Assembly: GCF_905475395.1 (NCBI RefSeq)
Contig: NC_058338.1
Span: 68,893,435-68,957,434, forward strand
Origin: Chrysoperla carnea
Lineage: Eukaryota > Arthropoda > Insecta > Neuroptera > Chrysopidae
Direction of reading: 5' to 3'
DNA: 64,000 nucleotides
Shown in pieces: positions 13,401 through 28,400 of this stretch. The notes under the pieces were generated by a model, which was not told where the DNA came from, searched no databases, and was given only the letters and a program-made list of their open reading frames with translations. Every line of letters starts with the position of its first letter. The stretch's first letter is position 1. Made by a program: the position numbers and the translations under genes.

Positions 13401-16400
13401 ACACCTCTCATTCTTTTTAACATTATTATTCCGTAGCTCTGCATCCTGGTGTAGACTTTGACTCTTTTTACAGATGTTTTCTATGTTGTCTATCCCTACA
13501 ATATCCACCACCACTTTCGAAGCACAAGTAACACAAATAAATCACCATCAGTTAATGATTCTTCCATTGATTACTTACGCTGTTTTGTTAGGAAGGGGAG
13601 AGGTTATATAAAGTCCCATATAATTAATTACATATCGTTCCGTAAACGAATAAAAAATATAATTTAAATCAGAAGTAGCCTTGGAAGTTTTTTTAACCCG
13701 ATCGATTACTAATGGAATATAACTTAGTTAATTTGCAAGAATTTACACTAATAATTTCATAATTAGATGTAACTTATTATATGGTGTGAATTTATATAAT
13801 AGGTGATAAAAAAACAGCGTTATTTTTTTACATTTGTGTTACAATTAAAGTATAAAGTTCTTGTCTCCGATAGGTTTAAGATTATGCAACGGTTACTTTT
13901 ACTTGTGTAAAAGTTTTTCATTCCAACACTCTGAACTTAGTGTATCGATCGTTAATAATATAAAACTCTTTTCTTTTCAGGTGTGTAGATGTTCGATAAA
14001 TAATCCTTAATAAAAATCACCAATAAGTTGTAAGTACATAAACAAAATATTCTATCTCGATTGGCATTTCGAAGCTATCACACTTCTGAGTAAAGGGGTT
14101 CGAAAGCAGTTCTTATTATTTACATTCAACATTTAGTCCAATTAAATGAAGATTATACTACCATCAAAACGGAAGCCTGCATTTTTGAATATAATTTCGT
14201 TTTGGCATAAATTTGAAGTAGTTAAAAAATATTCACCCCAAAAGCACTGTTTTGAAAATATCTTGAAAACATACGAAGATATGGAAAAAAGTTTTAAATA
14301 AAAAATGTACATATCAAAATTTTCTATAAAATCATTTCTGATCACTTTTGACTACTTGTAATAGAAACCGAGATACTTGCCATAAAAATATTAATTTATA
14401 GCTCAAATCCATAAAATGTGAAAAAAAAATCTCCCAAAATTACGTTTTTCAGTTCTATGGCAACGAACAATTCGATGTCAAATCTTATTAAAGAAATTTT
14501 TTTATTGCAAATAAGTGAAAAGTGATTTAGAAACTTTTTAAAAGATTCATGCGAAAATTATCCCTTTTTACTCTTAATTTTCACAAATCTCTAAAATCGT
14601 TTTAAAAAAATAATCACGTAACGAATTCCAAATGAACTACAAAGTCCATTTTTTATCTTCGAATATCCGGTAACTGTTTTTACTACTCTGTAAAGAATTT
14701 TTGATGATAAAAATGCATTTCTAATATTATCCTTGAAATTTTTTTGGGTGTTTGTTTCAAGTGAATCTTATTTTAGATAATATTTTTAAATCTGAAATAG
14801 GTCATTTGGATGACTCTAATGTCTAGACAAAAATTTAGTCTTGTCTTCTTTTCTATATACAGAGTGCCCATCTGTTAGTTTGAGTATCTAAAAATAAAAT
14901 CTTTGACTTATAAGTGTTTGAAATTAGTAGAAAAGTCTTTAGAAGCATTTTAATTCTATGAATTATAACTTTCCGGCATTTTTTTAAGGCCACATATTGA
15001 AAGTGTTTGGTTTAGTCATAGCAACTCTTTTCATCGTAAAATAACGGGAACCCTGTATTACTCCCACTAATTTCATCAAAAAATTTTGTAATATTTTTTT
15101 TAGATTAACAATTATCTTTGTACTCTGAACTTAGGAATTAAATTTAAAAAAAAATAATCATAATAAAAATTAATAAAAATAGAGAAAAAAATTGTTTACG
15201 GATGTTTTGTGTTGTTGAAAACTATTCATCAGATTTTTCCTACCTGGAACGTCAGTCTCTAGGAAAATTTAAAAGATTTTTTTACCTTTGTTGATTGAAG
15301 ATCAATGGTAGTTTACAAGATTCCGTCATAATTAATAACTATCTTGTCATTTAGCACCTGGATAGCCTTTTCTTTGGCTGATTTATAATGTGAGGTAATT
15401 ATTCCAAATCAGATTTATAGTCACAATTAAAATACTTTTTAAATTTCAATCTCAATTAAATATTTTTATTTTGTTATCGTCTTTTTGATTAATTGTAATT
15501 ACTTCCATCTAAGTACACGCTACGTGTGAAGTAGTTTAAGTAACATATTAAGTGAATAAAATCATGTTCTTTGTGTTTACTAATTTACTTAATTCAGTTA
15601 AAAAGTCTGAAATATCAATCTTTAGATACGTGCTGAAACGCCTTAATTACACTTTTTTTTAGGTTTGTTCTACCAATAAGCTAATAAACCTTATCCAAAT
15701 GCTTTAAAGTTTCTGAAAAAAATAGAATCACTTCATTTTCAAATTGTAAGCGTCAGAAATTGTATGAAAAGTAACTTAAGTTTTGATATGGGTTCTCCTA
15801 CACAAGGTCCACAGCCCCTTTTTACGCGAACCTAATGAAATTGAATGTTGTTGGCACATTACTCAACTTGAATTCTATGAAATCTACCAATTTAGTTTAG
15901 GATATGACGCGTCAAAAAATCCATAAACCCTAAATTTCTGCCGAGTGGCAAATAAACTCCTGAGTTGATGAAAGGCATTTGAAAAAGCTTGGAAAAAAAT
16001 TCTGCCATTTGCCAAATAAGTTCCCTAACGACCGCACAAACGTTACATACTGCTGGGATATTTGCTCCCCCCTTTTATTTACCACTAGGAAGAAAGTTAG
16101 GGTTCATGGATTTTTGACGCACCATATCCTAACTTAATTATTCTAACAATTAATCACGAAAGTGCAATGAATATTTCCAGTAGCAAAATTTTACACATTA
16201 CAAAGCATGTTTTTTAACATTCGTAAGCTGTCAATGATGTGACAATTTCAACTTGTTTTTAAATTAATTTAACTGAAAGTATTATCTGATAATCTGACAT
16301 TTAATTATTCCATTTGCATTTATTACTTAGAGCAAATAGTTAGGATTGAAAACAAAGCAATTCAGATTATTTGTTTAAAATGTGATTAAGAAATTACGGT

Positions 16401-19400
16401 TTATTTATTTATAGAATACTAGAGTGATACCCACCCGCTTCGCTGGGTTTAAAAGTAAAGATTGATAAAGATTGCTCTCGCTTATACCCTTTCTATTACA
16501 CTTGAAATAATGGTAAGGATTGTTTTACACAGGTAAAATATATGTATGGTTTTATATTTTTTTTAAAGTATAAGAGTAGTTATTCATTGATTATATCAGA
16601 AAGATGGCCGTGAAATATTTTATATTGACTATTTTTACAGAAATATGTAATTCATGGTAATGTCAAATGACTAATTTTACAGAAATCTATAATTTATGGT
16701 AATGTCAAATTAAATTAATTAAAAAAAAATTTTTTTTAATTAATATTTCTTTATAAACTATATCTCATGTGTTATTCTCATATATCAGCTATATTGCTGT
16801 ACAGTTTCATTAAAAACCATTCGCTAGTTTTAGCGTGGAAGCGTAACAAACAAACAAACAAACAAATATGCTTACTTTGGCATTTATAATAAATAGAGAT
16901 AGAGATTAGCAGGATATTTTCTACTTCATTCTCTATAAAAAATAAATTGATATATGTATAAAATTTTTATTTCCAAAACATTTACTTGCATACTATATCA
17001 TCAACGCCAAGGCAAAAGTTGTACCAAAAATAATACATCCTTCAGAATTTCTAACAATGAATGGAGCATGCCGATCACACTCCGTGTTTATAATATCTCT
17101 ACCGATCAGCCGAGTAATCAACTTCTTTCTTAATAATAGTAGCATAGGAAAATTCTAACTAAATATAAGTTTTTTGTTTTTTGGCAAGTAACAAATCTGC
17201 TAATACATCCGGTTACCTGACACAAATAAAACCAATTTTCGGCTTCACCTTCTGTCATTTCTAACGTAAGCTAATTATTTTCTCCTTCAAACGATGGATA
17301 TTAATTATCGTTTTTATAATACTAACATCTTCTTATTTACAAATTTTTGAAAACTGCTGGATTCAGAAGAAATCAATACCAAAGAGAAAGTATGCTTTAT
17401 AATCGATTTATCCTAATACCCATAAGGTTTCGAAAGGTGGTAAGAAGTTATTGAAAATTCAATAAAGAAATATTAATTCAATATGAGGTACTTGTTAACA
17501 TTTGTATGTGACCTGGAAAAATATATAGCAACTGTCGACAGTAATTCACAAAAAATGTATATGTCTGCCACAAACACGACGACAATAACAACTGCCAAAC
17601 ATTTCATTGACTCATTCTGACTACCGTCAAATCATACCCGTTTAACTGCTAAACTTGCCGAAAACCGTTATGTTTTGGAACGATTTTTGTTGCTTCGAGG
17701 CTGTATTTAATGGTCAAGGACTCGTAGTCTGGAACACACTGTAACATAATTATCTTATAATATAATAATATAACTATTAATTACAATAGTATTTATTTTA
17801 AATGTTTTTTTATGTTCTTATTGTTTGAAACGAACTGCTGACGACTTCACTAAGTCTCTTTGAAAAATAAAGCAATTATAGATGACGTTATATTAAATAG
17901 AAATAAATAAGATAATAACATTACTTTAACTTAAGGCAATTCATTTAAGTGGCATTTTAATTAATCACTTTAAGTAGTATAGAAGGATATTGTGTATAAA
18001 TTTCTTTATATTCAGAAAATTCGTATTGCCTTCCTTAATGAGAATAAAATCTTCCACGTCAAATCCGATATTGGTAGATTATCTATAAAGCAATGTTGTT
18101 TTCTTCATTATCTGGAGAAACATTCAGACTAATTCAGAGTGACAGTATATCTAGTAATTATAAACAGACTTGTAGTTAAACTTCATATAAGAGGCAAGAA
18201 TTACAGTAAAGCAATTTTTTACAGTATATTTTCGTTTTTAAACGATTTAATTAATTTGAACACTGAAGAAGTTCAAAATACTATGTTAGTAACGATTTAT
18301 TCTGGTGATTTGAAAAAGTACTTTTTTGATGAAAGTGTCCATTTAAAAGATGGACATTCAATTCAATTTGAGTTTACATGTTCTATAAGAAATAAATAAC
18401 TACCAGAAGGTCTTTATTCATAGATTTGGGGGGGGGGGTGCTAATTTTTAAAACTGCCTACAGACGCAAAGTTTTTTAATCCGCCTTTACACCCGACCAG
18501 AATTTCACGTAATCCAAATAATCTGCTACAAGTAAAGATTAAGTGTAGAATAAAAATACAAAAGTGCGGACGCAGACCAATCAAAATACTGGAATGGTCA
18601 TAGTGAATATACCAGCACTTGTCAATACATAGTATAAAACAAAATCGCTTCCGTCAATCTGTCTCTAATCCCCATGTATGCTTAGATCTTTAAAACTACG
18701 CAACGGATTTTGATCTGGATTTTCAAATAGATAAGTGATTCAAGAGGAAAGTTTATATATAATACATGCATAATATAGGGGGTATAAATAGGGGTTAAAA
18801 GGGGTTGAACTAGGGGTTAAAAGGGATGTGCTTCAAGAACTTAAAAAATTTTGCATCGATTAAGGTCAAATATTGACAAATACACAACCAGTTTCAAGAA
18901 TTGTTTTTATCTATTTGTAACCTTCGGGGAGTGGAAAGGTCGAGCAAAAAAGTGAGGATGAATAATCGAATTTTTTGTAATATACCACAGTAGGGTATCA
19001 AATAAAAGAACATGGTGTACATTAAAAATTGTAACCCCTACGCAAGGGAATATGAGGAGGGGTGAATGTGGGGATGTTGCTCAGAAATGCGGGTAGTTCA
19101 AAACTAGTTATTCATAATCTTGTTATAGTTAAGAATGTATCCGACACTTGCCTAGTAAAATTTATTGATAAATATTTGTAATGAATAATTTTAGAACAAA
19201 GTAATTTACATAAAATGTTATTATTTGGAAACAAATAGCCATCGAACGATGGCCCTATAAATTTTTCAAGTGTATAGACGAAAATATTTATATTAATATC
19301 ATTGACGTAAATAAAAATTTTTGTTAATATAAATAAATTATATATGTACCTGAGCTGAACCGCGCCATCATAAAAATTGTAATGTGAAATTCTCATATAA

Positions 19401-22400
19401 CATTCATCTTATCAAACCATCTTTTGTAAAATTTTCATGTCGTACTTGTAAAAAACGTATATCGGACTGAAACTGAAATAATAAAATAAGTGAACACTTA
19501 ATTGAAAAACTGTACAATTCAGTTCCGTCGTTTAATCGGGAAATGAGTTTCTATTGTGGTTTAAAGTACCCTCGCTTGCGAATCAGTTTTTATAAGAGAC
19601 AGCTAGTTGGATTGCGGATTTCATTGACAGAAGCGATTCATTATACCATGTATATATGAAATATACATAGTATTTTAAGTTTCGTCCCAAGTTTGTAACG
19701 CTTAAAATATTGATGCTAAGAAAAAAATTTTGGTATAGGTGTTCATAGAATCACCTAATTAGTCCATTTCCGGTTGTCCGTCCGTCCGTCTGTGGACACG
19801 ATAACTTAAAAACGAAAAACGATATCGAGCTGAAATTTTTACAGCTTACTTAGGACGTAAAAAGTGAGGTCAAGTTCGTAAATGAGCAACATAGGTCAAT
19901 TGGGTCTTGACCTATGGATTCGAAGGACCCATCTTGTAAACCGTTAGAGATAGAACAAAATTTTAAATGTAAAAAATGTTCCTTATAAAAAAATAAACAA
20001 CTTTTGTTTGAAACATTTTTTCGAAAACATCACTGTTTACCCGTGTGGGGGCCAATTAGGCGAAAATTTTATAGTATGCACTATACTTCAATATCAGTTA
20101 TGTATGTGTCACATGTATGTATGTGTTATGTGATAAAGAAATCAACACTGACTATGCATGATATTTCAACAATTAACTCAGTCAATGGTTTGTTTTCACT
20201 TGTTATACAATTAAATTTTATTTTACAGTGTATTTTACCATGACGTCATTTTGCACTATAAATTAATGAATGGCTCGAACTCATTTTTGAATAACGATAT
20301 TTTGTGAAATATAAAACCGTAAAATACTGTAAACTAGCAAGGTCATTTATGAAAACAATAACTTCATATAGTTAAGGTATGAATGTTAGAAGCCATTGTA
20401 TTTTTTTTTTTTGTAATATTCTTAAAATAAAATTAATGACGTATTTCATTATTATCATTACATTTATATTTATTTATTTACTTACAATATGATTATAAAA
20501 TTTATTACGTATTTATATTTAATATTTAACCATAAAATATAACCTTCAAATTATAGCAAATACTCAGTAGATATCTGTATTAATCTATGCGTTGATAATT
20601 TATTTTACTTTTGTATTAATCAAATTGACATTAATTTAGCAGTTTTTGTTTCAAAACCTCAAAAAATTCATAGAACGCATTCAAGCTGCGTAAACTAAGA
20701 AAATTTTACAGAAATATATTTCGAGCAAAAGTTGTTTTATCTCTGTCTTTAACAAGAAAACTCAGTTACGAACATGAACTATTTTTAACCCCCGAACCAA
20801 ATAAACGGATGACATAAGTTTGACCGCTATGTGTGTCTGTACGTCTGTGGCATCGTAGTGCCTAAGCGAATGAACCGATTTTGATTTTTTTTTGTATCGT
20901 TACAAAGTAATTTAATGGGGAGTGTTGTTAGCTATGTTTCAAGTGCGAGTTTAGGGTTCCGTACCTGGAACAATTAAAAAGTAGGCGATGATCCTCAAAA
21001 TCGGTTCAGTTTGGAGAGGAGGCTCTAAGGAAAACGGTAATTAATGGAAACGGTGTTATTAGATACGTTTCAAGTGCGAGTTTAAGGTGCCGTACCCAAA
21101 AAATTTCTCGGGGTTTTTTTTAATATTTTGTTTCACTTGTATAGTTCCTTGTTGGTATTATGTAATATCTACGACCACAAAAAGGGTCTGTTTAAAGCTG
21201 TCTCAATATATAGGGTATTAAAATGATGAAATATAGGAAAATTAAAATAATAAATTGTACCCTTTGTTTAATATTAAGTTTTCCCGCCACTTCCACATAG
21301 AAGCTATAAAATGTGGTTGTGACGTCTTAAGATAAAACTGAATGCTTTGACGTGACTTTTGAAAGTCAGACATTTACTTTGCAATGAATAGAAAAATCGT
21401 ACAATAATCACATATAATTTTTTTGCGCACTTTATTGGCTTATATAGAATGAGATTGAAACATGAACGTATTTTAGATAATTTAATTTAATTTTTTTGTC
21501 GCAATAAATATGAGCTGCTGTTAAATGTAATAATGTATGACATGAAAATAAAGCAATTTAAAAAAAAAAAGAAACATAATTATATGATATAATAATTATT
21601 ATTATAATACGTGCTTCCTTTTACGGCAATAACGATATTAGTTATAATTATCTTAAACTACACTGAGAAAAATTTATGAAATCGTGACAACTCCGCGCAG
21701 AGTTGACAATATTGAAGTGGAGTCAATGGAAATATGGTTCACACAGACCTGCCGGAATCAAGGTAACTATGTAGCTTCTTTTAAACTAACTGCGCGAGGG
21801 AATTGAATTTAAGTTTTAGGTAGAGTTGAGTCCACTAAATTTGAATTTGTTTCCGGTACAACAAAATAAATAGTACAATGAATAAATCTTCAATAATTGA
21901 GCTGGAACTCATTTCAGGCAATTTGTTTTAAGATTTATTTCAAATATTGAAGTGATTTTTTGAAAATTATCAATGAACATAAATGAAAATATATTTTGAT
22001 TTAAAATGAGTAAAATTGCAGTAATTCCTGCAGTATAATTGATTTTTAGTATTGACTAATATAGAGATAAACATAAAATAGAGATATAATAAATAGGGAT
22101 AGGAATTGGTTAGAATGATTGAAACAGCCCGCTAAATTATGTATAAAGGCAAGCATAGCCAGTATATAATCAGGATTTTTAGAAAAAGGTTCAGAAAATT
22201 ATTGTAACTCTCAAATGTGACATGTTCCTATATATTTAAAATATAAGCAGTTATAGTTAATTGGAAAATAATGAAAAAAAAAACATCTGAACAATTTACG
22301 AATATTAAAAATAACCTAGTCCAATAAATAAATTGTAAAAAATAATCAAAGAAATAAAATATAGAACTTAGAGAGTTGAATGCGAATCGAATTTACGTCA

Positions 22401-25400
22401 AATGCTTTCTCTTTTAAGTCAAAGCTACCAACGATTTCATAAACAATTTTTTTATATTGTTACAAAAGTAAACAGTTTTAATTGAACACATTCCTTCAAT
22501 TGAACCAATTTTTTTTTTGAATCAATAATAATAATCAAACTAAATTATTAATTATTAGGATGAACTGCTAATGACAATATTGACCTACCAATTGCGTCAG
22601 GGAATTGAGTAAAACGTCTATGCTGCAGGCTTCGCCGTACCCAACTCAGCCGCGCAGTTGAGACAACAGAAATTCATTTGACCCAAAATATTTTTTTTCC
22701 TTAGTGTGCTATTGGTTTGGTTAACATAAATTTTACTTGGAACAGACAAATTTTTCCATACAAAAGTTACAGTGTTCCTTGTCGCCCTATTAGCTCAGTT
22801 GGTTAAGCTGTAATCAATTCCGTCCGCAGTATGCTTAGGGTATCGGATTCGATTCCCGTCGTCGAAACAAAATTAATTTAATTTATAAATTTGATGGGTG
22901 TTGTGCATGGTAAATGCATGCAGAAGGTTTTGTTCCGCTAATAAATGAAATTATCAAAGGAAAGCTGATAAAACAGATGTATGCTATCACAATGGGCTCT
23001 ATAACCTAAGCGTGTTCTTCGTGGACAGCCAATGTAACGTAACCTAACCTAACCTACGGTGTCCCTTTATGAAAATTAGGTTTGTGTCAATATTAAGAAA
23101 GTGTAAACCACTATAAGCAGGGGTGTTCAAGCCAAAAGGCTAGTCACTCCTGCTTTAAAGCGTGCAACGCTACACCCAATACGAATATTATTATATTCAT
23201 TAAAAACAAAAGTATAAAATCGTGCCTTGAATCAATAATAATTATAATCTTCAATATTATTATTTTTTTCCATTTACTATATTTAAATAAATACCTTATT
23301 TACACACATATTACAGTATTTATTGAAAGTAATAATTCTTATAATAATTTATTTATTTAAAAAAAAAAAACATTTATTTTTGTAGTGTAATAAGAAATGT
23401 TTCATTGTTTTTATTTTAATGTATTTTTTCCTTCCAATATTTAACCTTCGAGTCTGTTCATTCGATTTATTTGTAAGATTTCCATTATTTGGGCGATTAT
23501 TCGTTCATATACAGCTTTCAATGGTTACCATTTAAATTTTTATCATGATTTTATTTGGGTATGAATTCTGAAGTTTACGAATCACAAATCCTTTGCAAAA
23601 CTCTTGATTTCTTAAATAAGCTTAGGGATATATACGCTCGAAAAATTTATTACCAAACGTTGGCCTAATTTCCGAGATAGTTAACCAAATCAATTAATTA
23701 ATTAATCCAATGATAGAGCACTTAGAAATATAAGCATGTCTTTCCGATCACTCCGAAATTAATCAGAGAGAAACTATTTGAATTTTCTGGTATATTCAAG
23801 CACATGCGAGTCTATCTATTTAATTGAAGAAAAATTTTAAGTTTTAAGTATTGATGAAATAAATAGTGAATTATGTTTTGAATATTTTGTTTACTTCGTA
23901 TGCAAAACTATTACATCAAAAATTTTTATGTTCATCTATCAACTGTTTTACCAATTTAATGGAATAGTTCAAATATTATAACGATTAAAACTTCACGATT
24001 TATGTTTATAATATCCTCAGATTTTATTTTGCTGAAAAAAATGGAATAGTAGTCTGCTTAATTGCATACTAAAGATAACGCAGGGAGCTTAAAAAATATG
24101 CTTATAACTTGTAATAGATAGCTCTCACCGAAGAAAACTGAGCTACGAATTTTTTTTTTTTAATGTAACAAAAATTTCCACTAGCTATGTACTTATTGGA
24201 TAACTAGAAGCATGGTACGATTGATGTTCCGGAACCTCCCTTACGACTACTTCGAAAAACAAAAATTTATACTTTATATATGTAATTTTTTCTTTTACTC
24301 CGCTAATTTTCCGATAAGAATATTCCTTAAGATGTACTTAAGTAATAACTAGATGCATATTACGATTGGAGATCCGGAAGATCCTTACTAATCTACGTAG
24401 TCCCCTGCGTTATGTAACACCTACGAAAGCACATTTTACATTCTGCACTAGGAATTTTACTCTATTTCGAGTATTCAAAATTGCAGACAGTATCTTTACG
24501 TATTTTTTTTTTTAAATAGCTCGATCTTTTTTCCCAAAGAATAAACACTTAAAATTAGCTACGAAAAGTACGAATTTCATATTCTTTTAAAATAACAAAA
24601 ATTTAGTCAATTACCTTGTAGCTAAGTATAATTCATAAGCTGTCATTGTCAATTCCAACGTGTAACTCCTTAATTCCAAAAATGTTTTTTGTTTTGGTTT
24701 GCTGAAAGGCAATATTTCTCTTCGTTGATGTCGGAGATTTTTATACCATGTATATATGAAATATACATAGTATATTAAGTTTAAACGCTTAAAAATAATG
24801 ATGCTAGGAAAAAAATTTTGTCATAGGTGTTCATAAAATCAAATAATTAGCCCATTTCCGGTTGTCCGTCCGTCCGTCCGTCTGTGGACACGATAACTCA
24901 AAAACGAAAAAAGATATCGAGCTAAAATACAGCGTATTTTTCATTTTACAGCGTACTCAGGACGTAAAAAGTGAGGTCAAGTTCGTAAATGAGCATCATA
25001 GGTCAATTGGGTCATCTTATAAACCGTTAGAGATAGGACAAAAGTTTAAATATAAAAAATGTTCCTTATCAAAAATTAAACAACTTTTGTTTGAAACATT
25101 TTTTCGTAAACAGCACTGTTTACCCGTGAAGGCGCCAATTAGGCGGAAATTTTATAATATGTACTATACTTGATTATCAGTTATGTATGTGTCACATGTT
25201 TGTATGTGTTATGTGATAAAGAAATCAACACTGACTATGCATGGTATTTCAACAATTAACTGAGTCAATTGTTTGTTTTCACTTGTTAACTTATATACTT
25301 GTAGAATAGACTTTATTTTGTTTGAATATTGACAAATTTTAGAGTTCATGTTAGATTATATACCAGTTTCAAATATTTGAACTATACTTGGAATTACATT

Positions 25401-28400
25401 ACATGGTGTTGTTTAGACTTAAACACATGATCTTGAAATGTTTTAATAAAATTGTAAACTAATTTATTTTTAACACATAAATATTTATAATATGAACCAG
25501 TTAGTTATTCTATGTCTGAGAGTCTGTCAGCCAGTGTGTTGTTCCATCACATCCATTATTATTATAATGTTTATGTTTATTAGATATGTATACAGGGTCA
25601 ATCCATCAATGCTTTTCTTAATGAAATTAGTATGCTCACGGTACATTCTTGCATAACCATTACACCAGCTAATCAAAAATTTTCCAAGAATGTTGTAAGC
25701 CATATATTAGACCAAAATTAAAAAAATTCCTTAAGTCAGTTCAACTATCCTCTGAGGTGTGTAAGGATTACCGTTCTCTATAAAGGTCATCGGTAATATC
25801 GATGAAAAATTGATATGGGTACTAAACGATACAGTCCAATGAGCTTATTAGCACCGCAAGCATTGTAGTCAACAGACAATTTTTTTTCGAATAGAAAGTA
25901 ACTACTGAACGATTCAGCCTTAATAAAGGTCAAAATTAAAAAGAGAGAGAACATGGAATACTTCAAGGTGGACAGAATAGTGTAAATACTAAGAGCTTCC
26001 AAAGATATTTTTCTTTGCAAGCCTCTATAAATACCTCAGTAAAGAAAAGTCGAAATAGTAGACTATGTTTTTATAGCACGATTTTTGTTTGCCGGTTGGG
26101 AGTTAAAACCAAAAAAAACTGCAACACCTACCAGAAACCAAAATCTAGGCTATCCAGGAAACTAAAACATTTTCAATAGGTACAGGTGGCCATGAAGAAA
26201 ATGCAAAAATTCTTTTAGAACTGTCAATTTGTAATTTTTGTCAAAATTTTATGTTTCATCATTTAAAAAAATTTAGTTGTGAAGGTTATCGGAAGTTAAA
26301 GAAAACAGAGATAATTTAAAGTAATTACAATGCAATTAATTATGTTATGTCCATTATCAATATTCTAATGAAACCAAACATAATATACTCACATATTGGG
26401 GTGACTTCTAAATCAGAAGTATGTCTTTTTTAAACTAATTCTACAATTCAATCATACATTAAAAACTAAAAGTATAGCTATAAAATTAAATTCTTTCAAG
26501 AATCAAACAAGTATTTGACTTCTAAAATTAATCAGAAAAAAAGGTAAGCGCTACACTTTTAATGTGCAAAGTACGAATGGAATATTGTTCCTATTGGGTG
26601 CCTACGACTTTTTGCCTCTATTGGTAATGTGGTTACTATTTGAGAGATATACTAGATAAGGTTGTAAGAATTACCACAAATGGTCAGGAAAAATAAATTA
26701 TAGTTATTCTTCTATCAAGCTTTCCATGAAACGATTAATCTTCCTAAAATAAGTTTTCACTAAACAGCTTCTACAATTTTCGTGAAAAATTATGTGAAGA
26801 AGTGTCAAAAGCCTTTGAGTATTATATTTGATAATCTCAGCGCTTACCCAGTAGAACATTGTTTTTAACAGACTATATGATCATCCCGTATATTATTGGT
26901 TACATAGGATATATCGAATGTGAATTGAATCATGTTGGAAAGGAAGTACGAAGAAAGATATATTATTATTGCTATCATCTCATGTTTCGTATTCTATACG
27001 CAAAAATGTTGAAAAAAAACGCAAACATGAATAATACGATGATTGCATACATATTAGTCTACGTATATTATATGCAATAAATGGCATTAGTTAATACGCG
27101 AAATGTCTAGACAATAGTACATAGACTTCCAGCGATAATATGTATGTGTGTTTAAACACATTTTTATTAAAAATTTTGTATCAGGTACGGTTTCCGCGAA
27201 TAACTGGGAAACAAAATTTATCTAGAAGTTCATAAAATCTTTTATGATAGCAAAAACTAGTTTTTAACCTAGGCATAAAGTGTAATAACGAATGGGGGTT
27301 GTATTTGATAGATTGATTACAAAATGTACAGTAGTTACTATAACTGGCTTCCATGGTTTGCTTACACAACAGTCGTCAGGTTATATTTTGTACTAAGCTC
27401 ATTTATAATTGCGTGATAGAAAACCGTTTCAATTGAATTTCTCGTCCAACAAAAGTAGGACTCTGTCCAAAAGTAGTGGGAATCTTATTACATTTAAATC
27501 TTTAAAATTCTGAAAAGTATAAGCGGAAGTTTCAAAGTCAGACAGGGCTTAACTAAATCCGTACCTCCAAAAATAATGAGATACAAGGTGATAAGTTTTA
27601 ATTTGATTCATCTCATAAAAAACTATTGAAATATTGCCATTTTGAGAAAATTCCCTGTTGATATAGATAGGAAAATTTATAATTTTTTGTACTCGACATG
27701 AAAAAGGGGTGTTATAAAGTAATTCCTCACCCTTTAGCAAACTTGTGACTAGAAGTTGAACGTAATTTTTTTAATTTTTTAATCTGGTTTAATCAGATCA
27801 AGCTATCCGCTGAAAAGAAAAACATAGAAAGCGCTGAAAATAATTAAACTATTTTGACTGAACTTTGAAATTATTTGCTGCTTTTCGACGATTGACTATA
27901 AAATTTTGAAGTCCAAATTGGTTATAAAGACGGACCGCTTATAATGACGAAAATGAAAGCTCCCGGCTGAATCGCTATGTAAACACTGATTAGCTGATTC
28001 ATGAATGTATCAGCTATAATTACATTGCTAATAACCACATATCGGCTATAGCGATAAATATGGAAATTATAAGCAAATATTTCGGCTATAATGCATGTAA
28101 AAAACACTTCTTTTTACATACTTTTCCAGTTAAACAAAAAAACACCGTCATACTATTTTGAACCTTGTAAACATTTTGAGCCCTATTAACTGTATTTTTT
28201 TTTTTTGGAGCTTTTTAACTGATATATTGGTTATATTGACCAATCGTCATTGGAATTATCCGGCAATAACACATAGTTTCACTATTATATAAAAATGTAT
28301 ATATGGGTTATAACAACGATTCGTTATATTGACGAAATTTGTTGGGCTTTCAAAGCCGTTATTATTTTGACTGTATCCTATTCCTTAAGGTTACCAGAAT

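Noticed and set aside
18139..18399. 86-codon plus-strand frame in IP3K intron 1
   Set aside because: No recognisable domain, AT-driven composition like the surrounding non-coding DNA, and no evidence of splicing to IP3K.
22783..22867. Functional tRNA gene
   Set aside because: A and B boxes are present but the cloverleaf arms do not pair well, and a SINE body follows.
23041..23056. Internal telomere array
   Set aside because: Only three units, at the tail of a SINE-like unit and far too short for a telomere remnant.
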